A stretch of DNA of 64,000 bases from Adiantum capillus-veneris (GCA_014529385.2 CM043952.1:152115057-152179056), one strand, 5' to 3'; positions 1 through 9,972 are shown, counted from the stretch's first letter. Numbers and translations: made by a program. Notes: a model not told the origin generated them from the letters alone.

Positions 1-350
1 CTAGTATTGATAATAGTGAAAATCGTTGCACTATGTACATGCTGTCCTACCTGTACACATGTGGGCCCCACGTAACCACCTGGCTATGGAAATTGGGTAA
101 TCCTTTATTCGATGCACCATGCATGTGTATGTACATATGCACAATCCCTTGCTCAAAAAAACTCCTGACAGCGTATAATGTCTTTTTCAACATAACTGCA
201 ACAAAATTCTCACTTGTTGAAACAGAAGTTGTCCAACTGACAAGATTAAACAATTGACCAAGTATCAATCAGTTTGGATCAATTCTGACCACAAATACTT
301 GGGAAAACAAATTGCCGAGACGGAAAAGTCAAAGTCCTTTAGGGGAATTG
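1..350 (+). other. Untranslated leader of element A
   Basis: I see no LTR terminus, primer-binding site or convincing gene here. The frame used by Gag is closed by a TGA at 255-257. The short open frames in this stretch match nothing I recognise. It is best read as the tail of the 5' leader of element A. Confidence 0.5.
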
Positions 351-2465
351 ATGAATTTGAGATCGGGCAGGAATCTCCAGAATAACCAACCAAAACAAGG
401 GGAACAAGCAAGTGTCATATTAACCGAGGGAAGTGTAAACCAAAGTTGGGTGCAACCATTAGAGCCGATCTTTGAAGGAAGTGTTTCTGATACTTCTTCG
501 GAGAGATCTTACGAGATTTTCACCGAACACTTGGAACACTTGAACCTGAACAACAGAGAAAATATGGCAGCAGGATCATCAAACCCTTCCGCCACAATGA
601 AGCTATTGTTCATAAAATATCAGTACGACAATGAGCAAGGTGCCAAGATCTACAAAGATGGAATGGACCGCTATTGTGTAAAGATAGAAGATAGACCTAG
701 TGAGTTCAAGGACTTAGTGCCTGTGAGCTATAGCGGAGATAGATATCTAGATGACGAGGGTACCATGTACTTGGTAGTCCTAAACCCTAACATTGTGGAC
801 AAGTGGGGATTGATGGGCACCAAAGCCAAAGTAGATGAAGAACTCGAGGAGAAAGCACCAATAATGAACTTCCCTGATGCAAGGTTAAGAAGAGAGAATG
901 AAACTACAAGGATCAACACTGATAACATCTATGTGGGGCTATACAAATATAATTATGGGGAGCAAGATCTCTATTATAGATGTGAAGAACCCTACACCGG
1001 AGAGTTGACAGACCAAAAAAGACTTTATGTCTTTACCTACACAGAGGGATCAGAAGTGAAAATTGCCGCTTACGACAAGTATGGGAGGCAATACTCAACA
1101 ATGGGCAAGAAAGAATTAGAAGGATATACATACTTTGGGGGACCACTACATCAGTATTATGTTACTTCTAGCTCACAAAGACCAGCACCAACAAATGGAG
1201 TGCAAAACCCAATGACAACAAGAGGACAAAGAACTCAGGTTGCTGACTCTTTCAGTCAGCCTCAGTACTCGAAGCCCGGACCAATGGGATCATTACAATC
1301 CAGAGAGTCAATGGATACGAATCGAGGTAGTGCAGTTCCAATCCCCACATATACCACTCCAGGTCCAAGGTTCGAAGCGGAACCATCACATTTACCTCCT
1401 AGTAGTAGATTCAGGGCAGGGGACCCGACAAGGGTAACCCATGAAGTCCATGATGCTAGAGAAAGCTTTAGCCGAGACACAGGAGCAATGAGATTGGTAG
1501 CAGACCATAGACGTATGAGACCATCTCAAGTAGCCAAGTGTATGCCAAAGAAGTATGATGGTTCAGGAGATCCGTATGCACATGTGTCACTCTTTAAGCA
1601 AGTCTTAAGAGCTGAGCAAATAACAGATTTCCATACACAATACGAGGGATTTGGTCTTACTCTAGAAGGTACGGCATTGACATGGTTTCAACCACTGAAC
1701 AGAGGGGGATTCCATGACATTGACCATTTGCTAAGAGAGTTTGCTGAGGAATTCTCAAAACGAGGGATTAAGCACAATACGGTCTCACAAATATATGTTT
1801 TTCAACAGAGAGAACACAAAAAAGTGAAGGAAGCTTCACTTCGCTTCAAACAATACATTGAGAGATGTCCAGTACGTGAACGACCACAAGATGACAGACT
1901 ATCTGTTCTCTTTATTGAAGGATTGAGAAACGACACTCTCAAGAAGGACTTGCACTTGAAAGCTTGTACAAGTTTCGAGCAAGTAACGAGAGAAGCATTG
2001 TACTTAGTGGATAACTGTACGGTTTATGGAGAGGTGTCAGCGGATACAGATTTTGCATCCAGTAGCTGTTCCTCCGTAGTGAGCGGGACTACCACTAAAA
2101 AGAATGTTCAAACAACAACCATGCCAAATGTAGAGCAAATGATAGAAGAGGCTCTAAAAAGGATGGCACCATACCAAAAACCATTGCCAAAACCACTGAA
2201 ATGGTGTGCTATTGAACAAAAATGGACAAACCATCCAACAGAGGAGTGCTATTACAACAAAGGGTATGTAAGGGAGCGTCAGTATGCACCTCCTACTCAA
2301 TTAGCACCACCTCAGGTACATCCAGTACCTCGATACCCAACGGGAAATGTACCAGGACCTATGGGGATAGAAAGACCGCAACCGGTATTGGGACAACAAC
2401 CACCTTTACCAGGAGCAAGACCAGTGGGCATTAGATATGCACCAACCTTAGAGAATCAGGAATAA
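351..2465 (+). CDS. Gag of element A (N-terminal aromatic-glycine modules plus retrotransposon gag core)
   Basis: This is the structural capsid-type polyprotein of the element. I choose the ATG at 351 (protein begins MNLRSGRN). The frame is open from 258 but has no earlier ATG. The N-terminal third carries three copies of a Y-x-D-x2-G-x2-Y-like module (nt 624-653, 744-770, 1071-1094). A Ser/Pro/Gln-rich linker follows, then a retrotransposon gag core from about 1540 (motifs YDGSGDPYAH and ALTWFQPL) to about 2010. The C-terminal part has a WTNHPTEECYY motif (about 2223-2255) and a Pro/Gln-rich tail. The frame ends at TAA 2463-2465, but the same frame continues to 2747, so the stop probably arose by mutation. 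Elements C and E carry homologous regions. Confidence 0.85.
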   Translation: MNLRSGRNLQNNQPKQGEQASVILTEGSVNQSWVQPLEPIFEGSVSDTSSERSYEIFTEHLEHLNLNNRENMAAGSSNPSATMKLLFIKYQYDNEQGAKIYKDGMDRYCVKIEDRPSEFKDLVPVSYSGDRYLDDEGTMYLVVLNPNIVDKWGLMGTKAKVDEELEEKAPIMNFPDARLRRENETTRINTDNIYVGLYKYNYGEQDLYYRCEEPYTGELTDQKRLYVFTYTEGSEVKIAAYDKYGRQYSTMGKKELEGYTYFGGPLHQYYVTSSSQRPAPTNGVQNPMTTRGQRTQVADSFSQPQYSKPGPMGSLQSRESMDTNRGSAVPIPTYTTPGPRFEAEPSHLPPSSRFRAGDPTRVTHEVHDARESFSRDTGAMRLVADHRRMRPSQVAKCMPKKYDGSGDPYAHVSLFKQVLRAEQITDFHTQYEGFGLTLEGTALTWFQPLNRGGFHDIDHLLREFAEEFSKRGIKHNTVSQIYVFQQREHKKVKEASLRFKQYIERCPVRERPQDDRLSVLFIEGLRNDTLKKDLHLKACTSFEQVTREALYLVDNCTVYGEVSADTDFASSSCSSVVSGTTTKKNVQTTTMPNVEQMIEEALKRMAPYQKPLPKPLKWCAIEQKWTNHPTEECYYNKGYVRERQYAPPTQLAPPQVHPVPRYPTGNVPGPMGIERPQPVLGQQPPLPGARPVGIRYAPTLENQE

Positions 2466-2474
2466 CAAGCCTTA

Positions 2475-3717
2475 GTGCCTGTTCAAGCCTATTATGAAGA
2501 ATCTGGTGCACACATGTCTCCAGCTGTGTATTACCCACCAGAAGAACCCAAACAACCAGAACCATGGGGCATGATTGGGAATGTTGGAATACCAACAGTT
2601 ACAAGTGCTTCTGATGAAGAGAGATACAATTTGGACGCAAGAACATTGATGTTCATAGCTCATGGAGGGTTAACAGGACAAAGACCATCCTATCTACAAA
2701 GGACGAATCAAGTGGGACCAAGGACCCTGTTACAAGTGTGGAGGTGACCATCAGATGAATGTTTGTCCACATACGGAAATCATTAGAATTAACGCTTATT
2801 GCACTGAGTGTGGGGTTACTCACTTCATTGAGGATTGTTCAAAGAATCCAAACAAAGTGCAAAAGACGACATTGAATATGCTAGAAACTATTCCTACCAG
2901 CAGTGGGTCTGAAAATGAAACTCTGATACCAACGCAAGTTGTTACTAGAGCTCAAGCTAAGAAAACCACTAGAGAACCTGAGAATGGAAAGTTAGCAACT
3001 GAAGTTGTTAGTCAAGGACCGCGGAGTCAGAGAAACACATGGAAAGCTAGAAAAGCACGCATGAAGTTGAGAAAAGAACGTGAAGACGCTATTCTAGCTG
3101 AGGAACTAAAGCGAACTAAAGATAGATTAGAAAAACTTGAGAGTCAAAACGGGAAACGAGAGATGAGCCCGGAAAGAACGAAACAAAAGAGTATCAAAGA
3201 AACAACGAGCTTAAGCTCAGGGGGATCAGTGCTAGTCGACAAAGTACACGAACCATTGGACGCACTGATGAGAGCTTACAAAGCTAGGTTAAAGAACAAC
3301 TAAACACAAGAACAGAGGTGGATGACATACCCAAACGCGGAATTGGAAAAGCAGAGACTTGAAATGTGCCAGAGAATGATCGAGACTGCACAAGCCTTAT
3401 TAGAACCACCAAGAGAAACAATGAATTGTGGAACGGAAAACCCAATTCAGCAAGAGACTATCATTTCACGGGTAGCTGAAAAGACTCCCAGTGCACAAAA
3501 GCCTGAAAATACACACAAGGATGACCGCATAGTATTGAACACAACCGATCAGGAGATAGAGAGTTTTCATCCAGTCATACAGAGGTCTTACGGAAAAGAT
3601 GAGGATTACAATGAATTTTGGAAACAAGTGAGAGAGGCAAACTTTGCAAACGAGCTAAGTTGCCAAGCTAATCAGACAAATTGGGAAAAGGACATCAGGA
3701 ATCCTCCCATAGTGTAA
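2475..3717 (+). pseudogene. Gag C-terminal extension of element A with two short zinc knuckles
   Basis: After the Gag stop the same frame runs to 2747, and the reading then shifts by one to a frame open from 2728 to 3303 and, past a TAA, to 3717. The shifted frame begins with two cysteine-histidine knuckles, CYKCGGDHQMNVC and CTECGVTHFIEDC, both CX2CX3HX4C, one residue shorter than the usual CX2CX4HX4C. A Lys/Glu-rich probable coiled coil follows (RKEREDAILAEELKR region), then a stretch of unknown function. In a working copy this would be the nucleic-acid-binding part of Gag. The frame change could be mutation or a programmed shift, and the extra stops favour mutation. Confidence 0.6.
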
Positions 3718-3735
3718 TTTGAGGCAGGATCTCAA

Positions 3736-4476
3736 GTGGACTTGGATCTGCAATCTTACTGGGGAGATGGGGGCTCTGTTAGAACAATGGAGAGCAAACC
3801 TCACTCACTAAATACCTTACCTTCATACTTAGGAGAGTATGAAGCAAAATCCGAGATTAGAGCACTTCCCTCACGAAGAATCTCATCAGAAAAAATCATG
3901 GACTCGCAAGGATTGATAGAGATCTTGTCAACACCAGTGACATGCACTATCACTCTAGTTGAGCTTTTGAGGCTAAGACCACATATGTGAACCACTGTAG
4001 GAAAATGCTTGGAGAAATTTGGGATAAAAGACCCAACATCGAGACTGCAAGAGGGTATACAAGAGCTGAGCAAACCACAAAAGAACGCTAAGCCTGTACC
4101 CTTAAACAAGGTCGGAGAGTATTGCGAAGGAGAAGAGGGGAATACAACCTTACCAGTTGAATTCCAAGGAGTGAACAGGATGGCAATACTAGACAGCGGA
4201 GCTGGGGTAGCCATTGCTACAAAAGAAATCTAGAAAAAATGGGGGAAACCAGCAATAAGGAAGACTAGGTTGAAACTCCAATTAGCAGATGGACACATGG
4301 AGAAACCTATGGGGTTATTAGAGAAAGTCGTAGTGACTTCTTCCGGCATTGAATACGAACATACTTTTGCTATTGTCGATTTTGGCAAGGAGAATAACTA
4401 TGATATCATACTGGGAAGACCATTCATGAGACAGTTGAAAATGGTCCAGGATTGGGCTACGATCACATATACCTGA
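3736..4476 (+). pseudogene. First aspartic protease (PR1) of element A
   Basis: The retropepsin-like region is recognised by ILDSGAG (catalytic DSG at 4192-4200), a KWGKPAIRKTRLKLQLADG stretch and the C-terminal hallmark YDIILGRPFM. These are usual features of plant Ty3/gypsy proteases that mature the polyprotein. The frame is interrupted by TGA at 3988 and TAG at 4231. The TAG stands where a tryptophan (TGG) would fit before KKWGKP. At about 4455 the reading must move by one frame, because DWGYDHIYLR continues in the next ORF. This copy is therefore inactivated. It lies in the normal place upstream of RT, unlike PR2 at 8550-9950. Confidence 0.75.
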
Positions 4477-5036
4477 GAAATATGGAAACCACTACACGTG
4501 TGAACCTGAAAGACCATAGCTACAAAGATGTGAACCGAACACCGGTAGAGGAGTTTGATTCAGCTACTTTGGCGGGATCCAAATTTCCAGCTTGGTTAGG
4601 TAAGCCCAAGGAGTTATGGATGTGTGGAGCCTCGAAATGTGGAAGTCTGAGGCGAGAAGAATATGTTTTAGAAAGGGCTATCGAAGACGAAACTTATATA
4701 GGAGAACCCTTTCCAGAGGACACGCTTCAACCATTAGAATGGACACACATTCTAGCAACCCTAGATGTTTGTGCAATTCCAGATGGTCCCACAACGAAAT
4801 TTTGCGACAAGGACGGGTACGACGTGGTTCCGTACTTCATGGTGAGAACTATACTCGAAAAAGAAACTGAAAAGAACGATACACTGGAAAAGGAAGATGA
4901 AGAAAAGGTGTTTCACGACATTCCCGATCATCCAGAGTGGGGAAATGAAGCAGACAACGAGTCAACGGATAATTCAAGCGGAAATGAAGAAACTATAACG
5001 GATGTCCGATTTTATGATTTTCCGAACCAAACTTAA
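4452..5036 (+). pseudogene. Protease-RT linker of element A
   Basis: This open frame continues the protease end (GYDHIYLRNM) into an acidic linker (EKEDEEKVFHDIPDHPEWG) that shows no domain I recognise. It ends at TAA 5034-5036, and the same frame resumes into the RT ORF. So it was probably part of one Pol polyprotein now split by a stop. The function is unknown; such linkers in gypsy Pol proteins are usually poorly conserved. Confidence 0.5.
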
Positions 5037-5093
5037 CAACGCCAGAAACGCTATAGAGCAAAGAGAAAAACAAAGGGGGTTAGAACCAATCTG

Positions 5094-7826
5094 ATGCCTA
5101 GAATAAGAGGAAAAAATCAATTCCTAATGCTAGTAAGGGCGGAAGATTGTGTTAAGGACAAGATTTCTGGAAGAATGAGAGGCAATGAGCAAAAGAGCTT
5201 ACGAAAAGACAAAAGAAGCTCAAGAAATCAAGTTCAAAGGAATGAAACAAAAACTGAAACAGAAAAATCAGAAAAGAACAAGTGCAACAGAGAACACACG
5301 GAGTCCAAGTTAGAACGTAGAAACAAGTACAGAGAGCTCAAGAAAACTCTGAAAGAAGTTTGGACGACAGAAATTGAGAGTGGAGAGGACGAAAACGCCA
5401 AAATCAAGGAAAACATGGATGTTCCCTCTCACTACAGAAAATTCACAATTGAGGATAGGAAGGTGGTATTAACCCAACCTATTCGAGAGAGAAAGGCGAA
5501 CGAATCTTATGACGGACCGGAGGATGCAAAAAAAGTTGATTTAGCAGCTCCAGGTGAGACACCTAGACCGGTGTACATAGCCACAGATTTGTCTCCAGGC
5601 GAGGAAGAGAGACTTTTGAGTCTTCTCCGAGAGTACAGGGATGTGTTTGCATGGTCTTATAAGGACTTAAAGGGAGTTGACCCATCAATATGCCAACACA
5701 CAATCCCAATAAAACAAGACGCAAAGCCTAGCAGACAGAGACCATACACATATAATGATACGTTTGCTAAGCGAATCAAAGAAGAGATAGATAAGCTAAT
5801 GGAAGCTGAATTCATATACGAAATTGAACACACCGATTGGGTATCTCCAATTGTGGTGGTACCCAAGAAGAACGGAAAACTCCGAGTGTGTGTCAACTTA
5901 AAGAAAGTGAATGCTGCAACAATCAGGGACAATTATCCCCTGCCGATAACTGATCATGTTCTAGAGCGTGTATCAGGGAAAACAGCATACTCCTTTCTTG
6001 ATGGTTTTTCAGGATATAACCAGCTAGCCATAGCACCGGCAGATCAACATAAAACAGCTTTTGCAACGGAGTGGGGAATTTATGCTTATCGGGTTATGCC
6101 TTTTGGTCTAACCAATGCTCCCGCAACCTTCCAGAGGCTGATGACGCATGCTTTCAAAGAATACTTAAGGTTGTTTCTAGAAATATACATGGATGACTTA
6201 TGTGTACATTCTCTTCTAAGAGATGAGCACCTAGAACACCTAAGAAAAGTGTTTGAGAAATGTAGGACATATCGCATTTGTCTCAATCTTGAGAAATGTG
6301 TGTTTATGGTTCGACAGGGCAGAATTCTGGGACATATTGTCTCACAAAACGGAATATCCACGGATCTAGAGAAGATAAAAGTTATAGTGGATATGCCTAG
6401 ACCAACCAATGCGAAACAAGTACAGAGCTTTATGGGACATTGCGGATATTATAGACAATTCATTTACATGTACGCTATAATAGGCCAACCACTTTACAGG
6501 CTAATAGTGAACTTTGAATGGACAGAGGAATGTGAGGAATCATTCAAGAAATTGAAAGAGGCACTCATTACTGCTCCAGTCTTGAAATCACCAGATTGGG
6601 AGAAGATATTCCATGTGCATATAGATGCTTCGGCATATGCAATAGGATGCATTCTGGCTCAGCCAGAAGAAGGAAACATGGATTTTCCTATCTGTTACGC
6701 CAGTCGACAGCTCAACAATGCAAAGAAGAATTACACCACAACAGAGCGAGAAGGATTAGGAATGATATATGCTGTGAAGAAATTTCGGCATTATCTTCTA
6801 GCCAACAAGTTTGTGTTTTTTACGGATCACCAAGACTTGCTCTACCTAGTGAATAAACCATGCAATACAGGGAGAATAGTGAGATGGTTCATTATCTTAC
6901 TGGAATTCGACTTCACGGTAGTAGTAAAGAAAGGAAAAACACATCTTAGAGCTGATCATCTTTCGCGATTGACGAATGGGGAAGACCCTATAGGAGTAGA
7001 TGATGACATGCCAGACGCGTACTTGTTCAACATAGAAATGATACCAAAGTGGTCTCAAAATGTCGTTAGCTTATTAACCTATGGAGGAGAGTTTGATAGA
7101 AGAGAATACAACCAGAAACATATTGCTATTCAGCAATCCAAGAATCTTCAACTGGTTGCAGGAAGGTTGTATCAATTGGGAAATGATCATGTTTTACGAC
7201 TATGCATCAATCCTAAGGAATATAATATATATCTGCGCGAAGCACATGTTCAGGAATGTGCATTTCATTGTTCAAGAAGGAACACATATAGGAATTTGTT
7301 ACAATTGGGAGTCTATTGGCCAAGAATGAAAGAAAGAGTACATGAATATGTCACTGTATGTATTGTATGTTCATCAAAACCGCCAGCAGAGTATTCGACA
7401 TTATATCAGATAATGATCGCTCCGGAATGGAGTCAGTATATTGTTGAATATCTCACAAATAGAACTTTCCCAGAAGGAACGTCAAAAGCTCGTCAGAAAT
7501 CTGTAGAGACAGAAGCTAGAGATTACGCTTTAATAGGAGATCAACTCTGTAAGAGAGGTAAAGACAACCAGCTTAGGATTTGTGCATCAGAGTCTAAGTA
7601 TGTGATAATCCTGGAGCAAGCTCATGGAGGAGTAGGTGGAGGCCATTTCTCAGGTGATAAGACAGCAAAAATTATCTTAGCCGCAGAAATATGGTGGCCA
7701 ACATTACATATGGACGCTGAGGAATACGTTAAACGGTGTGATGACTGTCAGCGGACCAGAGTACCACTTAAAAGAGATGATATGCCGCTTAGACCAATGA
7801 TGGGGGCAAGAGCTTTTGCAAAATGA
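5094..7826 (+). CDS. Pol of element A: reverse transcriptase, RNase H and two tandem integrase H2C2 zinc domains
   Basis: The enzyme copies element RNA into DNA and removes the RNA strand. From an internal ATG, residues about 1-160 form a basic linker and about 190-420 form the RT, with the catalytic YMDD at residues 365-368 (nt 6186-6197) and GYNQLAIAP and FGLTNAPATFQ motifs. RNase H runs from about 505 to 620 (FHVHIDASAYAIG, catalytic Asp near 511; TEREGLGMIYAV; FFTDHQDL). Two integrase N-terminal zinc domains then follow in tandem. The first uses H718, H725, C756 and C759, and the second uses H844, H851, C882 and C885. Both are HX6HX30CX2C. The frame ends at TGA 7824-7826, probably a former TGG, directly before the integrase core. 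Confidence 0.9.
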   Translation: MPRIRGKNQFLMLVRAEDCVKDKISGRMRGNEQKSLRKDKRSSRNQVQRNETKTETEKSEKNKCNREHTESKLERRNKYRELKKTLKEVWTTEIESGEDENAKIKENMDVPSHYRKFTIEDRKVVLTQPIRERKANESYDGPEDAKKVDLAAPGETPRPVYIATDLSPGEEERLLSLLREYRDVFAWSYKDLKGVDPSICQHTIPIKQDAKPSRQRPYTYNDTFAKRIKEEIDKLMEAEFIYEIEHTDWVSPIVVVPKKNGKLRVCVNLKKVNAATIRDNYPLPITDHVLERVSGKTAYSFLDGFSGYNQLAIAPADQHKTAFATEWGIYAYRVMPFGLTNAPATFQRLMTHAFKEYLRLFLEIYMDDLCVHSLLRDEHLEHLRKVFEKCRTYRICLNLEKCVFMVRQGRILGHIVSQNGISTDLEKIKVIVDMPRPTNAKQVQSFMGHCGYYRQFIYMYAIIGQPLYRLIVNFEWTEECEESFKKLKEALITAPVLKSPDWEKIFHVHIDASAYAIGCILAQPEEGNMDFPICYASRQLNNAKKNYTTTEREGLGMIYAVKKFRHYLLANKFVFFTDHQDLLYLVNKPCNTGRIVRWFIILLEFDFTVVVKKGKTHLRADHLSRLTNGEDPIGVDDDMPDAYLFNIEMIPKWSQNVVSLLTYGGEFDRREYNQKHIAIQQSKNLQLVAGRLYQLGNDHVLRLCINPKEYNIYLREAHVQECAFHCSRRNTYRNLLQLGVYWPRMKERVHEYVTVCIVCSSKPPAEYSTLYQIMIAPEWSQYIVEYLTNRTFPEGTSKARQKSVETEARDYALIGDQLCKRGKDNQLRICASESKYVIILEQAHGGVGGGHFSGDKTAKIILAAEIWWPTLHMDAEEYVKRCDDCQRTRVPLKRDDMPLRPMMGARAFAK

Positions 7827-8549
7827 GGGATTGATTATGTCGGACCCATTTCACCTCCTGCATATAAGACTCATGCACAATACATCGTTGTGGCTACAGA
7901 CTATCGAACAAAGTGGGTCGAAGCAAAGGCAACTCAAAAAGCAGATGCCAGGACCACGGCACAATTTCTACATGAATACGTCTTTGTACGATATGGATTG
8001 CCAATAGAAATTGTGAGTGATCGCGGCACACATTTTATAAATGAAGTGATAGAGATCCTTCTAGATGAATTCATGGTAATCCATAGGAAATCAGCCCCGT
8101 ATCATCCACAAGCAAACGGACAAGCTGAAGCAACAAACAAAACCATATGCACGGTCCTTACGAAGATTGTATCTGTGTCGAGAACTGACTGGGACCAGAA
8201 GTTGCATTCAACATTATGGGCATATAGGGTAGCATATAAAACATCAATAGGAACGACCGCATATAACATGGTTTTTGGGCTAAATGCTATCTTACCAATA
8301 GAATTCTTGATTTCAACCTTAAGGGTGGCTAAGGATCTAGAGTGGACAGGGCACGAGCTTTCTGATAGAATAGATGACCTGGAAAAGCTAGATGAGCTTC
8401 GCCTAAAAGCAGTAGCTTCTATCTACGCTCAAAAAAGGCGACAAAAGGAATTTTTTGATAAGCATGTGCGGACTAAAGAGTTTAAGGTTGGGGACTATGT
8501 CCTAGTTTACACTCTGAAACAGCATGCTAAGAAGCTTAAAAAGTGAGGG
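7827..8549 (+). CDS. Integrase catalytic core and start of the C-terminal region, element A
   Basis: This in-frame continuation of Pol after the TGA at 7824 encodes the rve-type integrase core that inserts the cDNA. The acidic triad is complete: Asp in VVATDYRTKWVEAK (about nt 7899), Asp in IVSDRGTHF (about 8019) and Glu in NGQAEATNK (about 8127). The last two are 35 residues apart, as in D,D35E. The segment after it (ELSDRIDDLEKLDE through FKVGDYVLVYTLK) is the usual gypsy integrase C-terminal region. A second stop (TGA 8544-8546) separates it from the PR2 ORF in the same frame. In the parental element, Pol and PR2 were therefore very likely one protein. Confidence 0.85.
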
Positions 8550-9950
8550 ATGGGACCTCTGGTGATTAAAGATATATCACCAAGTGGAGCCGTCAAGCTT
8601 GCTACATTAGACGGAGAAGAAATGCCCAATTGGATTAGTGGATGCAGAGTGAAAAAGTATCTTTTGCCGCTAACCCAAGACATGCTTCTCAAAATACATC
8701 AAGAAAAGTTGCGTGTCCAGAAAAAGAAAAAGATTGTGGAGGAAGCGCAAGCCGAGGCGAAGGAAAGAATGGAGAAAAGAAGACTACTACGTCAGAAACA
8801 GCGCAATGAAGGAGCAATACGAATAAACGCAGTCAGTATAACAGAAATGGATAATGACAAAGAAGAACCCATCATTGAATGCAAAGTAGGAACCAACCAA
8901 ATCAAAGCCAGAGCACTATTGGATTCAGGAGCTCAAACTAACCTACTTTCACTCAGTTTGTACAGACAATTGACAAATGACACTAAATTACAAATTGCCA
9001 AGCAAGAGTTAAAGAGTTACTCTGAGAATTCAATCAAAACTGTCGGATGCACAGTTTTACATATACAGATTAATCAGTATGTGTATCCTCATATGTTTTA
9101 CATGGTTGAAGACCAAGCCACACAACATCCATTATTGCTAGGACAACCATGGCAGAAGCAATACAATGCAATGATTGACTGGAGTTCTAAATCAGTGCTT
9201 ATCAAATACGAAGGTGAAAGTCAATCAGCTAAGTTCACCAAAGGATCAGAGACAACTCCAAAGGAAGAATCCAAGAACAAAGGTAAACAACAACCAGAGA
9301 AAAAGAAGAAGCAATGGCAACCAAAAATTTCTATACAACTGGATTGCTCTTCGACGAGGAACTCTCAACATTGGATAAGGAAGACAAGCAATAATATAAC
9401 AGCTCAACCTTGGGAAAAAACGGTGTCAAAGTTGGTATGGAGACCAGAAAAGGTTGTGCCAGAGAACACAAAGGTGGAAAACAGAGTCTTCAATACCAGA
9501 CAACAGAGTGATTCCAGACAATCAAGGACAGTGAAACAGATCTGGATTCCAAAGAAGTTCATGACGGCACAAAGCTATAGCAAGCAAATTTGGATCCCAA
9601 GGATTTGTAAACAGGAACTCCCTTCAGCACAATCCACGGAAACTCCTAGGTATTTCAAGGGGAGGAAATCAACACAAAGAACAAAGCAGGTTTGGGTCGC
9701 AAAGAGTTTGTGGCAAGCACAAGCGAAGCGGAAGCAGATTTGGATTGTGAAAAAGAACAACAAGGTAAAGAAGAATTCATCTACTGATTCTACTACCGCA
9801 GTGCCAAAACAAACCCAAAACCCGACCACCAATCCTTCAATCAAACAAAGAGCAGCTTTATTGGAAAGACTGTTGTATCATCGCTCTACAATTGCATTGG
9901 GAACTTATGACCAAAACAACTACAATGCTTCACCCACAGACACTTCATAG
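8550..9950 (+). CDS. PR2 ORF: integrase C-terminus, second retropepsin-like domain and QxWxPK repeat tail
   Basis: The first roughly 50 residues finish the integrase C-terminus (SGAVKLATLDGEEMPNWISG). A Lys/Glu-rich helix (residues about 60-90) leads to a second aspartic-protease-like fold at about 108-212, with LLDSGAQTN (Asp125, nt 8922) and the C-terminal hallmark LLLGQPW. The remaining roughly 240 residues are basic and carry about seven copies of a short motif: KKQWQPK, QHWIRK, LVWRPEK, KQIWIPKK, KQIWIPRI, KQVWVAKS and KQIWIVKK. The extreme C-terminus (IKQRAALLERLLYHR) resembles the end of the PR2 ORF of element D. A protease domain after integrase is not the normal gypsy order. The function is unknown: possibly a clan-AA domain kept for binding rather than cleavage, or a second protease. 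Confidence 0.8.
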   Translation: MGPLVIKDISPSGAVKLATLDGEEMPNWISGCRVKKYLLPLTQDMLLKIHQEKLRVQKKKKIVEEAQAEAKERMEKRRLLRQKQRNEGAIRINAVSITEMDNDKEEPIIECKVGTNQIKARALLDSGAQTNLLSLSLYRQLTNDTKLQIAKQELKSYSENSIKTVGCTVLHIQINQYVYPHMFYMVEDQATQHPLLLGQPWQKQYNAMIDWSSKSVLIKYEGESQSAKFTKGSETTPKEESKNKGKQQPEKKKKQWQPKISIQLDCSSTRNSQHWIRKTSNNITAQPWEKTVSKLVWRPEKVVPENTKVENRVFNTRQQSDSRQSRTVKQIWIPKKFMTAQSYSKQIWIPRICKQELPSAQSTETPRYFKGRKSTQRTKQVWVAKSLWQAQAKRKQIWIVKKNNKVKKNSSTDSTTAVPKQTQNPTTNPSIKQRAALLERLLYHRSTIALGTYDQNNYNASPTDTS

Positions 9951-9972
9951 TCGTCCAGGAGGACTCAGACTA

